Assembly: GCA_022592435.1 (NCBI GenBank)
Contig: JABYQS010000459.1
Span: 1 to 21,814 of the forward strand
From: Cerioporus squamosus
Lineage: Eukaryota > Basidiomycota > Agaricomycetes > Polyporales > Polyporaceae
Direction of reading: 5' to 3'
Length of the DNA: 21,814 nt
Translations under genes and position numbers: made by a program
In this document: piece by piece, positions 1-8,993 of the stretch
Numbering within the stretch: position 1 is the stretch's first letter
Layout: every line of letters begins with the position of its first letter
Notes under the pieces: model-generated
What the model was told of the DNA's origin: nothing
What the model saw: the letters and a program-made list of their open reading frames with translations, nothing else
Database searches by the model: none

Positions 1-33
1 CTCTCTTTGTGAGTATTCGCGTCGTTGACTCAG

Positions 34-2691
34 TTGTTGTGGACCTGACCATCGTCAGCCGAGCTTCCCTGCGTACATCAAACACCTCGAGTCGATTGTA
101 CCCCGGACATGTACTCGCTGCTCGAAGACATTCTGCTTTGCATGTGGAGAATCCAACACTCCGAGTCATAGCAAGATTCCCGGCTCGCTGAGGTCGATGC
201 CTCGCTGTTCCATTGCGCCAATCTGCAAGGTGTGATCCTTGGTGTCGGCCTTGCGATGCTGGAGAAGTCCTATCTGGATGATACCCAGGACCCCGGAAGT
301 CAAAAGTCGGGTGATCGAACATCTAGGAAGAGACGTAAACCAGAAGCGCCTGCTCCTCCGGCGGCGGTCGCGGACATGCTTGACGATGATGACGATGACG
401 ACAGCTACTACCCGATTGTCGTGCAAGGGAAGAAGGCTAAGCTTGGCACTGGGTATGCCGGGGACGCACGAGAAGATGTATGGTTTGTGCATTCTGCCGC
501 TTGTGCTGAGCTAAACCTTTCGCGAGATGTCAGGACAGCTGGAGGCCCTGAACGCACAGAAGCCAAGGACGAGAAGCTTGCCACCCTGCTCTCCAACATC
601 CGCACATTCCTCCCATCTGTCAACCGCGAAGGTGGTGGCCATGCGAGCGATTATCTTGTCCACCCCACTGCTTTGGCGCATCTTCGTCGCAGATTCAACT
701 TCGTCAGTAGTCAGTTGCTGCGGAATGACTCCCTCTCCGACATCCGACCGCTCCACCCTGTACTTCGAACTCTTTGAGTGGCTAGAGGTGATCGACACTC
801 GCCGTCACTTTGGTGGGCTGATCTCGAACCACTGTTTAGACGATCTCTAGCCACGAAGCCCTAGCCATATGATGGCGATGCCCATCATGGTGGTCACGTC
901 GGTGAAAACTGTACCGGGAAAGAAGTCAGCCCTAAGGGCGGTTCCCGCATACGCGAACGCACCATCACCTACGAAGGCAGTTCCGGACCTCGCGAGCTTC
1001 TCGAGGCTATCGTGATCCAAGCGCAAGCTGCGCTCAAGGGTCTCGAGGGTATGAAGACTGTGGAGCCGGAGACGCTCGAGATGTCCGAAGAGCAGAAACG
1101 AATGACCGCTGACGAGAAGGGCAAGGCCAAGGATGACGGTGCAATTGTCTCCGAGGAGAACAAGAAGCTCCTGAACTTCTGTCAGCGCATTGTCAACACT
1201 GCGAAGGCCATCGACCGTTCGCTCGTTGAGACGAAGGGCAAGGCTTTCGTCGAACGACTACATGCTGGCCTCCCCAAGATTCCTGCGACATCGACATCAC
1301 AAGGTCCAGTTGCGGACGTCGAGGCCGGCGAGACGGAGGAGAGTGCTATGCAGGCATATGTCAAGTGGGCGAACCGTGTGCGATTCGAGTACTGCGACTT
1401 GACCATCCCGCCGGCGGACAACGCGGGCGACGCCGAGCAGGACCAGACTCCGAATTACAAGTTCTACTTCAACAACGAGGCGCGCATGCTGGCCAACTCC
1501 GATATACCAAAGCGGTCTCTGGCCATCGCGAAGGAGGTGCGTGCTTCGACGTCTGCTCTATCACAAGGCATGCCTGCTGAGCATCGCTCTGAAGCTTGCT
1601 GTTCTTACAACAAACCTACCGGTCGCTTGGAATTCGTCTGTCTTCCTCCGCGTCGACGAGACTCGGGTCGACGTCATCAAGGCCCTCATCACCGGTCCTG
1701 AAGGCACCCCGTGCGTACTCATCCACCGGCTTGTGATGCGTCTGGCTGCTGACATGCCTGCTTCTTCACGCTAGCTATTACAACGGATGGCGAGTCCCAT
1801 GGCCTGTTAGTGCCTTTGTCGACCCCTAACGTACCTTCGGCAGCTTCCTGTTTGACGTCTTCCTCGGTCCCAATTACAACCAGTCTCCCCCGAGCGTGAA
1901 GTACATGACGGTACGTTTGAGTCGGACACCGGCGGCGATAAGCTAACGTTGCGCTTGATAGACGAACGGCGGCAAATTCCGCTTCAACCCCAATCTTTAT
2001 GCAGTAAGTGGTCCGCTCGCATCCAGAAGTTGTCTGCAGTGATTCAAGGTTCGCGTGAAGGACGGGAAAGTGTGTCTGTCGCTGCTCGGGACTTGGTCTG
2101 GGCCAGGATGGATCGCAGGGAAGTCGACGCTGCTACAGGTGCGTATCCGCAGCATCGAGGTCCGCATCGTCTCATAAAGGTGGCGTGGTTGCTCAGGTTC
2201 TCATCTCGATCCAATCCATGATCCTCTGCGAGGAGCCATACCTGAACGAACCTGGCTGGCGAATAGCGGCGGAACGCCAAAGTCGATAGCATGTGAGTGT
2301 ATGTCCGTCAGACCTGATGACATGATTGCTCATCCTGTATCAGATTCGGCGAATGTTCGTCGCATGGTGGTTAGGACAGCGGTATGTACCATTGTTTTAT
2401 CGTGTGTCTCAGTTCTAGATGTTTATGCATTAAATCCAGATGCTCGGCAACCTCAAAGCGCCTCCAGAGCCGTGGGCCGATGTCATCCGCACGCACTTCC
2501 GCCTTAAGGCCAAGTCCGTTATGGCGCAGCTTGATAAATGGCTTGCGGAGGACGACAGTGCTCCGACGATCAGTGACGGCGCGTTCCACGGGAAGATCCC
2601 CGGCGGCGGTAGCTCCAATGGGTTCGCGGAGGACGTTGCTGAGCTCAAAGGGCTTCTTGCGAAGCTTCAGAGGGGCGAAGATATCAATTAG
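34..2691 (+). CDS. BIRC6/UBE2O-like E2 ubiquitin-conjugating enzyme, 5'-partial, frame broken by indels
   Basis: The product should transfer ubiquitin from its catalytic cysteine to substrates. Exons I can place are 34-787, 840-1536, 1595-1710, 1775-1789, 1844-1910, 1962-2003, 2061-2138, 2197-2292, 2344-2381 and 2440-2691. The gene starts before the window (a donor lies at 9). Near 107-150 an IBR/RING-like zinc segment reads CTRCSKTFCFACGE, followed by a basic and then Asp-rich linker. The UBC fold runs from FYFNNEARMLANSDIPKRS (about 1470-1524) to the end. It includes FNPNLYADGKVCLSLLGTW, with the active cysteine codon at 2073-2075; FNPN replaces the classical HPN, as in BIRC6. Reading through needs small indel corrections near 187, 742, 866, 917 and 2258, nearly all a lost base in a G or C run. 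All splice sites look usable. The gene is therefore either a young pseudogene or carries assembly errors. Family identity is sure; the intact state is not. Confidence 0.85.
1775..1789 (+). other. 15-nt micro-exon followed by a GC-AG intron in the E2 gene
   Basis: Between the exon ending at 1710 and the exon starting at 1844, the conserved UBC stretch GTPYYNGCFLFDVF can only be rebuilt if 1775-1789 is a 15-nt exon. It is flanked by a GT-AG intron (1711-1774) and an intron starting GCGAGT (1790-1843) and ending CAG. The phases fit exactly: 2 nt carried in and 2 nt carried out. The exon call rests on the E2 family pattern; the GC donor is read directly from the sequence. Confidence 0.7.
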
Positions 2692-3451
2692 CTCGCGGGC
2701 TGAGGGTGCGCGTGCGTTGTTGCTGGGCTTCGGACTTAAGGTGATGGCGAAGTTAGCCGCATGCTGTCTCATATGTATTGTAATCATAAGTACACTCGGC
2801 ATCTGTAGCTCGTATAGAAACGTTCTCGGTCTTGACCTCACTCGGAGTAGACTCGCCAGCCAGTCCGGTCGCAAGCTGATCGCGGTGGGGACGAGCCTAC
2901 ACTCGGAGGGCAGGACCGGTCGAAACGCTCCAATTCCTGGCCACGAGAAGTGGACAGGTCTTGGAGGGAGTAATTGCAAGGTCTGTAGGGGTGGGAGAGT
3001 GGGTCTCGCGTGGTTGGTGTTTCAGACGGTCATGCAGGGTATATGTTTCCCACATGGACTTCTCTTTGGAAGCAACGCTCCCGTAAATGGTTATCGAAGA
3101 CCACTAGCCGAGCGCAATGCGGCAGTCAGAAGCCAAACACGCCCGAGCATGACGCCTCCGGCGCAGCTCGGCGTGCATCTGAGAAGACTCAGATATTGGC
3201 AGAGTCATTGTCAAGTACTGTATGTATCGTGGGCGAGGGCGGGCGAGAGCCCGCCCGAGCATGCCGCGTCAGCACTACTATACTTTCAGTATCCCCGAGT
3301 CGCCATCCAGCACGAGACAACTCGGACGTCCTCTAGTACTACAGTGCGCGGAGACCGCAGTGGCCAGGTCTGCCCGGAGGGGCGATGCCTTATCCATTAA
3401 GTATATTTCTACCCGACTGGCCCTAGTGCATGCGTATTTGCAGCGCTGGCG
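2692..3451. other. Intergenic spacer 3' of the E2 gene
   Basis: This stretch follows the E2 stop codon and runs to the LINE target site. It should hold the E2 3' UTR and terminator. Open frames here, including a long one starting back at 2384, overlap the E2 coding exon and resemble no family I know. I see no RNA gene, terminal repeat or clear polyadenylation motif. Confidence 0.5.
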
Positions 3452-3466
3452 CTTAGTCTGTCTACT
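3452..3466 (+). repeat. Left target-site duplication of the LINE
   Basis: The 15 bases CTTAGTCTGTCTACT are identical to 13859-13873. The last T merges with the T run of the tail, so the duplication is 14 or 15 bp. The bases outside differ (G at 3451 against C at 13858), which fixes the boundary. Confidence 0.93.
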
Positions 3467-3478
3467 TTTTTTTTTTTT
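3467..3478 (-). other. Oligo(A) 3' tail of the LINE
   Basis: A run of T on the plus strand (3466-3478) is an A run at the 3' end of the minus-strand element. It directly abuts the left target-site duplication, as expected for a reverse-transcribed polyadenylated RNA. Confidence 0.85.
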
Positions 3479-3602
3479 GTGGTGCATACCATTCAAAGAG
3501 CTACAATCGCGCAATTATAAACGGCTTTAGCAGGGTATTAGGATCTTCCAGGCACCCAGAGGAATGCTTTACGCACGCATGTGCAGTGTGGGACTCCCGG
3601 GT
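3479..3602 (-). other. LINE 3' untranslated region
   Basis: This is the 124 nt between the ORF2 TAA (3603-3605) and the A tail. No ORF, repeat or recognised hairpin stands out. In LINEs this region carries the signal recognised by the reverse transcriptase; I cannot point to it here. Confidence 0.6.
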
Positions 3603-6600
3603 TTACCCGACACCAAGTCGAGTGCATGTACCGGACCTACCCACTAAAACCCCTGAGACAGATAGCCAATCATCAGGAAGAGGATGCTTACTTATTAGCA
3701 AGCCCTGCCAAGTTCCAAGGATCAGCGCCATTGGTACGACCATGCGCTTCGGCGCTTTCCGCGCCAACATAACATCCCTTCTCAGCCTTTTATTCAGTCT
3801 CCAGGACCACCGACTAAGCACTTCAGGAACACATGGAGATTTAGCTGGGTCACCCTCTTTTCCTATTACCCATTCACACCTTACTATCCAGATGAAGTAC
3901 ACAAGCTCTGTCAGAACAACACGCAATAGACGGGAATCCGCGGGCGAGGGAGTCCCATTACCACCAGGTGCTCTTATGAGACCTACAGCCATCAAGTGCC
4001 CGAATGCTAACCTTTCAACAGGGATGCCTCTCTTCACAAGAAGAGCCATCGCTTCTGACCATATCGCAAGCCTCCACGGAGATGGGCATACACAGAGCAA
4101 GTGCTCCATGTCCTCAACAGCACCACAGTACGGGCATAGCGCCCTCGTATGGTATCCAGGAATGTTCAACCAGTAAGGACCCAGCCTGTGAGCCCCATGA
4201 ATCATTTTCCACCAGAACATTCTCACCGGTCTGTCTGCATCAAGCTTCCAAACACCCATCCACAGCATACCATCGAAGACTTCACGACAATTCAACTCAG
4301 CCAACGCTCGTTTCGCAGCAGCTAGATTCTTCTTCGTCGTCTTCCGGCCTTCCAAGCCTAAGCTTCGGCGAATAAAGCCGTAGGCCAGTTTTTGCGTGAG
4401 ACATATAAGTTCGACGCCGCTCGCAACATATTGCAGGGGAGGTGCCGGAAGGGCAAGAACTATACGCTCATCCACCGCAGCTTTCGCTAACATATCAGCT
4501 GCTTCGTTCCCGGGAACACCCGCATGGCCTTTTACCCATCGCAGAGTAGTCGGCGCACTTCGCGCTCGTAGCCTTGCAACGACATCCCGGACCATCGACG
4601 CATTTGATACTCCTGCCCAACCATGGGCTTCCCACCGGCGACGATACACCGTGAGTCCTTTGATTACATACTGGGAGTCCGTAACGATGTGGAGAGGGGC
4701 GAACGGAGGGACAGCGGCCACGGCAAGGCTAATTGCGAACAGCTCCGCTACTTGGTTGCTCTGCACAGCACCAGGGACCAGCGATGAGCAGTTCCTCGGA
4801 TCCCCAACACCAAACCACACCGCACCAGCCGCAACAGCATCCACTGAACCGTTCTTATCGCATGACCCATCGGTATACACTTCGGTTTCCTCGCCTGACA
4901 GCGCAATCCCCCGCGGTGGCCTCCGAACAACCGTTCGGTCAGCAGGGTGAGTCTTCCCGAACACTCTAAAGTGGTTCGCTAACGGGAGCTTAGCTACAAT
5001 GGACGGATCGAACGTGACTCGTCCATCGCATTGCCCATTTTCCACATTAGCCTGGAGTCTCCTGACAGTTAGGCTCAAGCCATCATAGGGCCGTGGCAGC
5101 CCCGTTCCCCAGCGCGGGGCGAGGAGCATGAGAATGCGGCGGACCGCCAGAGCACACCGGTGAGGGTTGTCACAACCATTCCTTTTGTCAGCTAAACACT
5201 CATTACAGCAGCAGTTCGCGGTCGGTCGGTGCGCAGCGGCCACACCAACAGCATTCAGGTGAGCCGCCATGCGAGTCGCCTGCCCTACATCAGCAAGACG
5301 ATGCACCGACATTGCACACTTCACCGATTTCGCTTGAATTAGACGGTATTCATCCGGGAGCGCAAAGTGCCTCCATATTGGAAGCGCGTCCTTGAGTGCA
5401 TCACTGGGATCAATCGCCTGAAACCTGACACCGTATTTCACAGCCATCTTGATCATGGATTTTAGGTACGGCGGGAGCGACGCATTTGACGCAGTGCTGA
5501 TATTCCACGTTTGTAGGAACGCGTTCACTCGAACAGCCCGGTCAAGCGAGCGGGAGTCAGCCGTGACAGCCTTAGCAAGTAGTACGTCAGCCACATAGGC
5601 CCATTTGGGACGAGACCCGGACAGCATCAAGTAGTCCTTCACCCACATCAATTCTATTGCCTCATTCCGCGCCTTCAGGTCGAGCAGGGCAAGACCACCG
5701 GCCAGCAGCGGTTCACACAGCACCGGCAAGTTGACCGGCGGGGTCCTTATCGTTTCCCCCCACATAAACCTTCGGATCATTTGCGTTATTTCAGCCTCTA
5801 CGGCCAACGGCATGTGCTGCACCTTTGTCAGGTATTGGGTCTGGCTGCCAACTTCAAGGCCTACCACAAGCCGCTTCCCTTTCATCGTCGGCCTTCTCTT
5901 ATTCCACCGTTGCAGGTTCTCCTTAATTGTTTTGAGCATTGGAGCCCACACAGCCACCTGACAGATTTTGTTACCAACCCACGCCCCGAGGAGCCTTACA
6001 GGCACACCATCTGGGACGATACGCACATCAAGCGGGATCGGGGCACCCCCAATACGCAGACATCGCGTCTGCACGACACGCATCTGGTATTCCACCGGAC
6101 CAATCGGGATCAGCTCCGTCTTGTCCGTATTAAACCTGGCACGCGACGCAGCGCACCACGCCCACAGCACGGTAAGCAGGGTGCTATACTCATCGTCCGC
6201 ACTAAGGTATACTGACGTATCATCAGCGAACAACGCAGCCAGGATACGCTCACGTATACCCGGCACCATGAATCCCCTGAGCGGCGCAGCTCGAAGCATG
6301 ATTGCAAGCGGTTCTATTGCAAGGTCGAAGAGGAGACAACTCACCGGGTCCCCCTGCCTGACACCACGTATGATCTTATAGAACGTACTAGCCATACCAT
6401 TCAGGAAGACAGTACTCTCCGCGCGTTCGTATAGTAACTGAAGCACACGAATGAACCTAGCAGGAAAGCCCATGCGACGAAGGACAGCCCACATATACGC
6501 GTGGTTGACCCGGTCATAAGCTTTTTCTTGGTCGAGGGCGACCAGGGCGCCTTCATCCTCGCAGAGATCTGCATAATCCACCATTACCTGGGCAAGGCGG

Positions 6601-8708
6601 GTGTGATCGAATATGCGATGCCCAGGCACGAACCCAGCTTGGTCCGGATGCACGAGGGACGGGGCTACAACAGCCAAATGGGCAGCCAACACTTTTGCCA
6701 TAAACTTATAGTCCGTGTTCAGGATCGTAATCGGCCGGTAGTTGCAAATTTCACGGGTGTCGCCTTTGAGCTTGTAGATTGGACACACCCAGCCATGGGC
6801 AAACCCTGAGTCATGCACGACCCCGCAAGCTTCAATGTTATTGAACGCCGCCGTGAGGAGAGCCACAGCATTGAAGGCGGGTTTGTCCCTCCGGGACTTC
6901 ACAAGGTACGTACGGTGCAGCTTTGCCCAGAACTCAGCTGGAAGCCCATCTAGCCCGGGGGCCTTCCGTAGCGCAGAGGAGAAGACCGCCAGCTCGACCT
7001 CAGCCCACTGTATTGGGGACTCAAGCTTCCTGGCGGCATCAGGAAGGAGTGTCGGTATGTCCAACGTTAGAACAGCCCGGACAGCTGCAGCATGCTCAGT
7101 ACCTTCAAGGTCCGTGTCGCTCTGCAAGCCATTATAGAACGCCTGCGCCACCTCCGTCATGCGTCGAGAGTCGCGCGTGTACTGGACCAGCTCCCCGACA
7201 CATGCAGGGACAGCGAGTTCGTATATGGGGTCCTGGGACACAGCTGGCGCGTTAGTGCGCATCCAATACGGCGAGACAGTTTTGCCGTCGAGCCTGTCCT
7301 TCAGTTGGACGGTGTCTCGGGCAGCAGTGAAGCGCCTCTGTTCAAGGCGCGACTCTTCCTCGCGGAGGATTGCAGCACTCGCCTCCCGATCCGCCATCGG
7401 CAGGCTGGCATCCACCATAATGGTTGAGATATTATCCCTAATCGCCCCTATGCGACGGTCGATCTTTGGAGTGAGCTGCTTAGCTCGCCGCCGTGCCATA
7501 GCCATGACATCGGACTTGTATCCCGCCAGCCGGAGTTGCGCGGCGAAGCGGCCAGACTCACCAGCAAACACCTTGGCCACAGCAGCATGTCCCAGCTGCT
7601 GCGCATCATCCAAGAACTTTTTGTCAGTCAAAAGGAGGTCCGGCAGCCGCCAGCGACCAGGCCCCGAGATCGGCGAGTTATAGTCAGCCAGGGCCACAGA
7701 AACAAGGCAGTGGTCAGAAGGTACACCCGACGGGCCTATGTCCCAGCTATGGGACATTCCAAGGACATGCGGGCTGACATAGATTCTATCCAGCCTTGAT
7801 TGGCTACCAGTCGACTTCTGAAGGTAGGAGAAGGCGCGTGCAGCACCGTGACGCGCTCGCCACCCATCAACCACTCCAAGGGCAGCCACAAAAGCAGCCA
7901 GCGCCGCGGCAGCACCCTCATGGTCCTGCCGTGCCGGCGCCCTATCAACACTATTGGTGACCACATTGAAATCACCAAGGAGAACATCCTGGGCACACAG
8001 GTCCCCGGACGACCTGCGCACCCGAAGGTTATCCCAAAAGAGCATGTTGGCATTCATATCGTTGGGGGCATAGACGTTCAGCATGCGAACGCGCGAGCCA
8101 CGACGCCGAGTAAGCGTTAGCGCAGCCGCTCGTCCCGGGACGTACTCTTTGAAGGAGACGAGCTCATCGCGGACAACTCTCAAGTTAACTGCAAAAGCAA
8201 CACCCCTCGCAGCACCCGGGGAGTCCGGATCAGGCGACACAAACACACGGAGAAGGCCGGCGAAGAGTGTATTGAGCTCCTCCGCTTGCTGGACAGAGTA
8301 GTGGGTTTCTTGGAGGGCCAGCACGGCCAGCCGCCGTTGCCTCATTAGCTGGTTCAGCAGGTGCCACTTGTTCTGCGGCACCGACCCCGAGGGGTCCAGA
8401 GACCTAGTATAGGCACCATTCATGTTAAGCGAACCAACTCGCAGCGCTCCTCGGGAGCGCAGAGAGGAAAGAGAAGAAGGAGGATTCATAGGGCGCGCGG
8501 GTTGAGCGTACTGCGCTGGCTGACCGTCGCGCCCGCGCGACGGCCTGCCAGCGTAGTGCGCGGCACCCGAGCCGCCACCATACTCAGCAGTGCCATCCTG
8601 TGCTAGGGGGCCGGCGGCGAGGGCACCAGTAGCATCCGGCAGTGCTGAGGCACAGAAGCCGTTTACCAGAGAAGCGTACCGGGGTTGTTGTTGCATTGGT
8701 TGTGTCAT
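3603..8708 (-). CDS. LINE ORF2: endonuclease / reverse transcriptase / RNase H polyprotein
   Basis: The 1701-aa protein nicks target DNA and reverse-transcribes the element RNA. An apurinic-type endonuclease spans about residues 88-340: SLNMNG near 93-98, QETH with Glu134, YAPND at 213-217, LLGDFN with Asp246, SRLDRIYV with Asp307, and SDH at 331-333. The reverse transcriptase spans about 560-870: NYRPI at 656, LDQEKAYDRV at 725-734, RQGDP at 784-788, and the catalytic FADD at 827-830. A cysteine cluster follows at 1166-1185. RNase H spans about 1275-1412, with YTDGS (Asp1280), AELFA (Glu1322), TDSQ (Asp1344) and GHAGVPGNEAAD (His1395, Asp1405). A zf-RVT-like CPYC...H...C motif lies at 1525-1541. 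All catalytic residues are present with no stop or frameshift, so the enzyme looks competent. The ATG at 8706-8708 is the first in frame. Confidence 0.95.
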   Translation of the reverse strand: MTQPMQQQPRYASLVNGFCASALPDATGALAAGPLAQDGTAEYGGGSGAAHYAGRPSRGRDGQPAQYAQPARPMNPPSSLSSLRSRGALRVGSLNMNGAYTRSLDPSGSVPQNKWHLLNQLMRQRRLAVLALQETHYSVQQAEELNTLFAGLLRVFVSPDPDSPGAARGVAFAVNLRVVRDELVSFKEYVPGRAAALTLTRRRGSRVRMLNVYAPNDMNANMLFWDNLRVRRSSGDLCAQDVLLGDFNVVTNSVDRAPARQDHEGAAAALAAFVAALGVVDGWRARHGAARAFSYLQKSTGSQSRLDRIYVSPHVLGMSHSWDIGPSGVPSDHCLVSVALADYNSPISGPGRWRLPDLLLTDKKFLDDAQQLGHAAVAKVFAGESGRFAAQLRLAGYKSDVMAMARRRAKQLTPKIDRRIGAIRDNISTIMVDASLPMADREASAAILREEESRLEQRRFTAARDTVQLKDRLDGKTVSPYWMRTNAPAVSQDPIYELAVPACVGELVQYTRDSRRMTEVAQAFYNGLQSDTDLEGTEHAAAVRAVLTLDIPTLLPDAARKLESPIQWAEVELAVFSSALRKAPGLDGLPAEFWAKLHRTYLVKSRRDKPAFNAVALLTAAFNNIEACGVVHDSGFAHGWVCPIYKLKGDTREICNYRPITILNTDYKFMAKVLAAHLAVVAPSLVHPDQAGFVPGHRIFDHTRLAQVMVDYADLCEDEGALVALDQEKAYDRVNHAYMWAVLRRMGFPARFIRVLQLLYERAESTVFLNGMASTFYKIIRGVRQGDPVSCLLFDLAIEPLAIMLRAAPLRGFMVPGIRERILAALFADDTSVYLSADDEYSTLLTVLWAWCAASRARFNTDKTELIPIGPVEYQMRVVQTRCLRIGGAPIPLDVRIVPDGVPVRLLGAWVGNKICQVAVWAPMLKTIKENLQRWNKRRPTMKGKRLVVGLEVGSQTQYLTKVQHMPLAVEAEITQMIRRFMWGETIRTPPVNLPVLCEPLLAGGLALLDLKARNEAIELMWVKDYLMLSGSRPKWAYVADVLLAKAVTADSRSLDRAVRVNAFLQTWNISTASNASLPPYLKSMIKMAVKYGVRFQAIDPSDALKDALPIWRHFALPDEYRLIQAKSVKCAMSVHRLADVGQATRMAAHLNAVGVAAAHRPTANCCCNECLADKRNGCDNPHRCALAVRRILMLLAPRWGTGLPRPYDGLSLTVRRLQANVENGQCDGRVTFDPSIVAKLPLANHFRVFGKTHPADRTVVRRPPRGIALSGEETEVYTDGSCDKNGSVDAVAAGAVWFGVGDPRNCSSLVPGAVQSNQVAELFAISLAVAAVPPFAPLHIVTDSQYVIKGLTVYRRRWEAHGWAGVSNASMVRDVVARLRARSAPTTLRWVKGHAGVPGNEAADMLAKAAVDERIVLALPAPPLQYVASGVELICLTQKLAYGFIRRSLGLEGRKTTKKNLAAAKRALAELNCREVFDGMLWMGVWKLDADRPVRMFWWKMIHGAHRLGPYWLNIPGYHTRALCPYCGAVEDMEHLLCVCPSPWRLAIWSEAMALLVKRGIPVERLAFGHLMAVGLIRAPGGNGTPSPADSRLLRVVLTELVYFIWIVRCEWVIGKEGDPAKSPCVPEVLSRWSWRLNKRLRRDVMLARKAPKRMVVPMALILGTWQGLLISKHPLPDDWLSVSGVLVGRSGTCTRLGVG

Positions 8709-8993
8709 TGTTTGTACTTGGTGAGGCGAGTAAATTGTAACACATACGGACGCCGACCGTATGCACTAGACAGCTACCCGCTGACGAGGTTTGTGGGAAC
8801 CACATATTATTCCATGACGACAATACACCAGGCTCCACAGGCGAGCATACAGACGGCTCCAGCAGGCGAGCACTACAGACGGCCCCACAGGCAGGCAAGA
8901 CTCCAGATGTCCGTACAGTCGGTTGACGACTTCGGTAGTACACTAGGCCGTTGAGGGCGCAGTCAGCGGTCGGTAACACAAGGAGATACGTAA
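8709..8993 (-). other. Spacer between LINE ORF1 and ORF2 with a short tandem repeat
   Basis: ORF1 ends at 8994 and ORF2 starts at 8708, so the two ORFs do not overlap and ORF2 cannot be made by simple frameshifting or stop-start coupling. The spacer holds three degenerate repeats (8831-8904). How ORF2 is translated from such a transcript cannot be read from the sequence. Confidence 0.6.
8831..8904. repeat. Three-copy degenerate tandem repeat of 24-26 bp
   Basis: The units begin at 8831, 8855 and 8881. Each starts GGCTCCA or GGCCCCA, followed by a CAGGC core and, in the first two copies, a GAGCA..ACAGAC end. The repeat sits in the LINE inter-ORF spacer. Confidence 0.75.

Noticed and set aside
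2384..3400. Long plus-strand frame of 338 codons
   Set aside because: It overlaps the last E2 exon in another frame, runs into non-coding spacer, and resembles no family.
4396..4950. 184-codon plus-strand frame and other plus-strand frames across 3586-8606
   Set aside because: All lie antisense to ORF2, whose domains are unambiguous.
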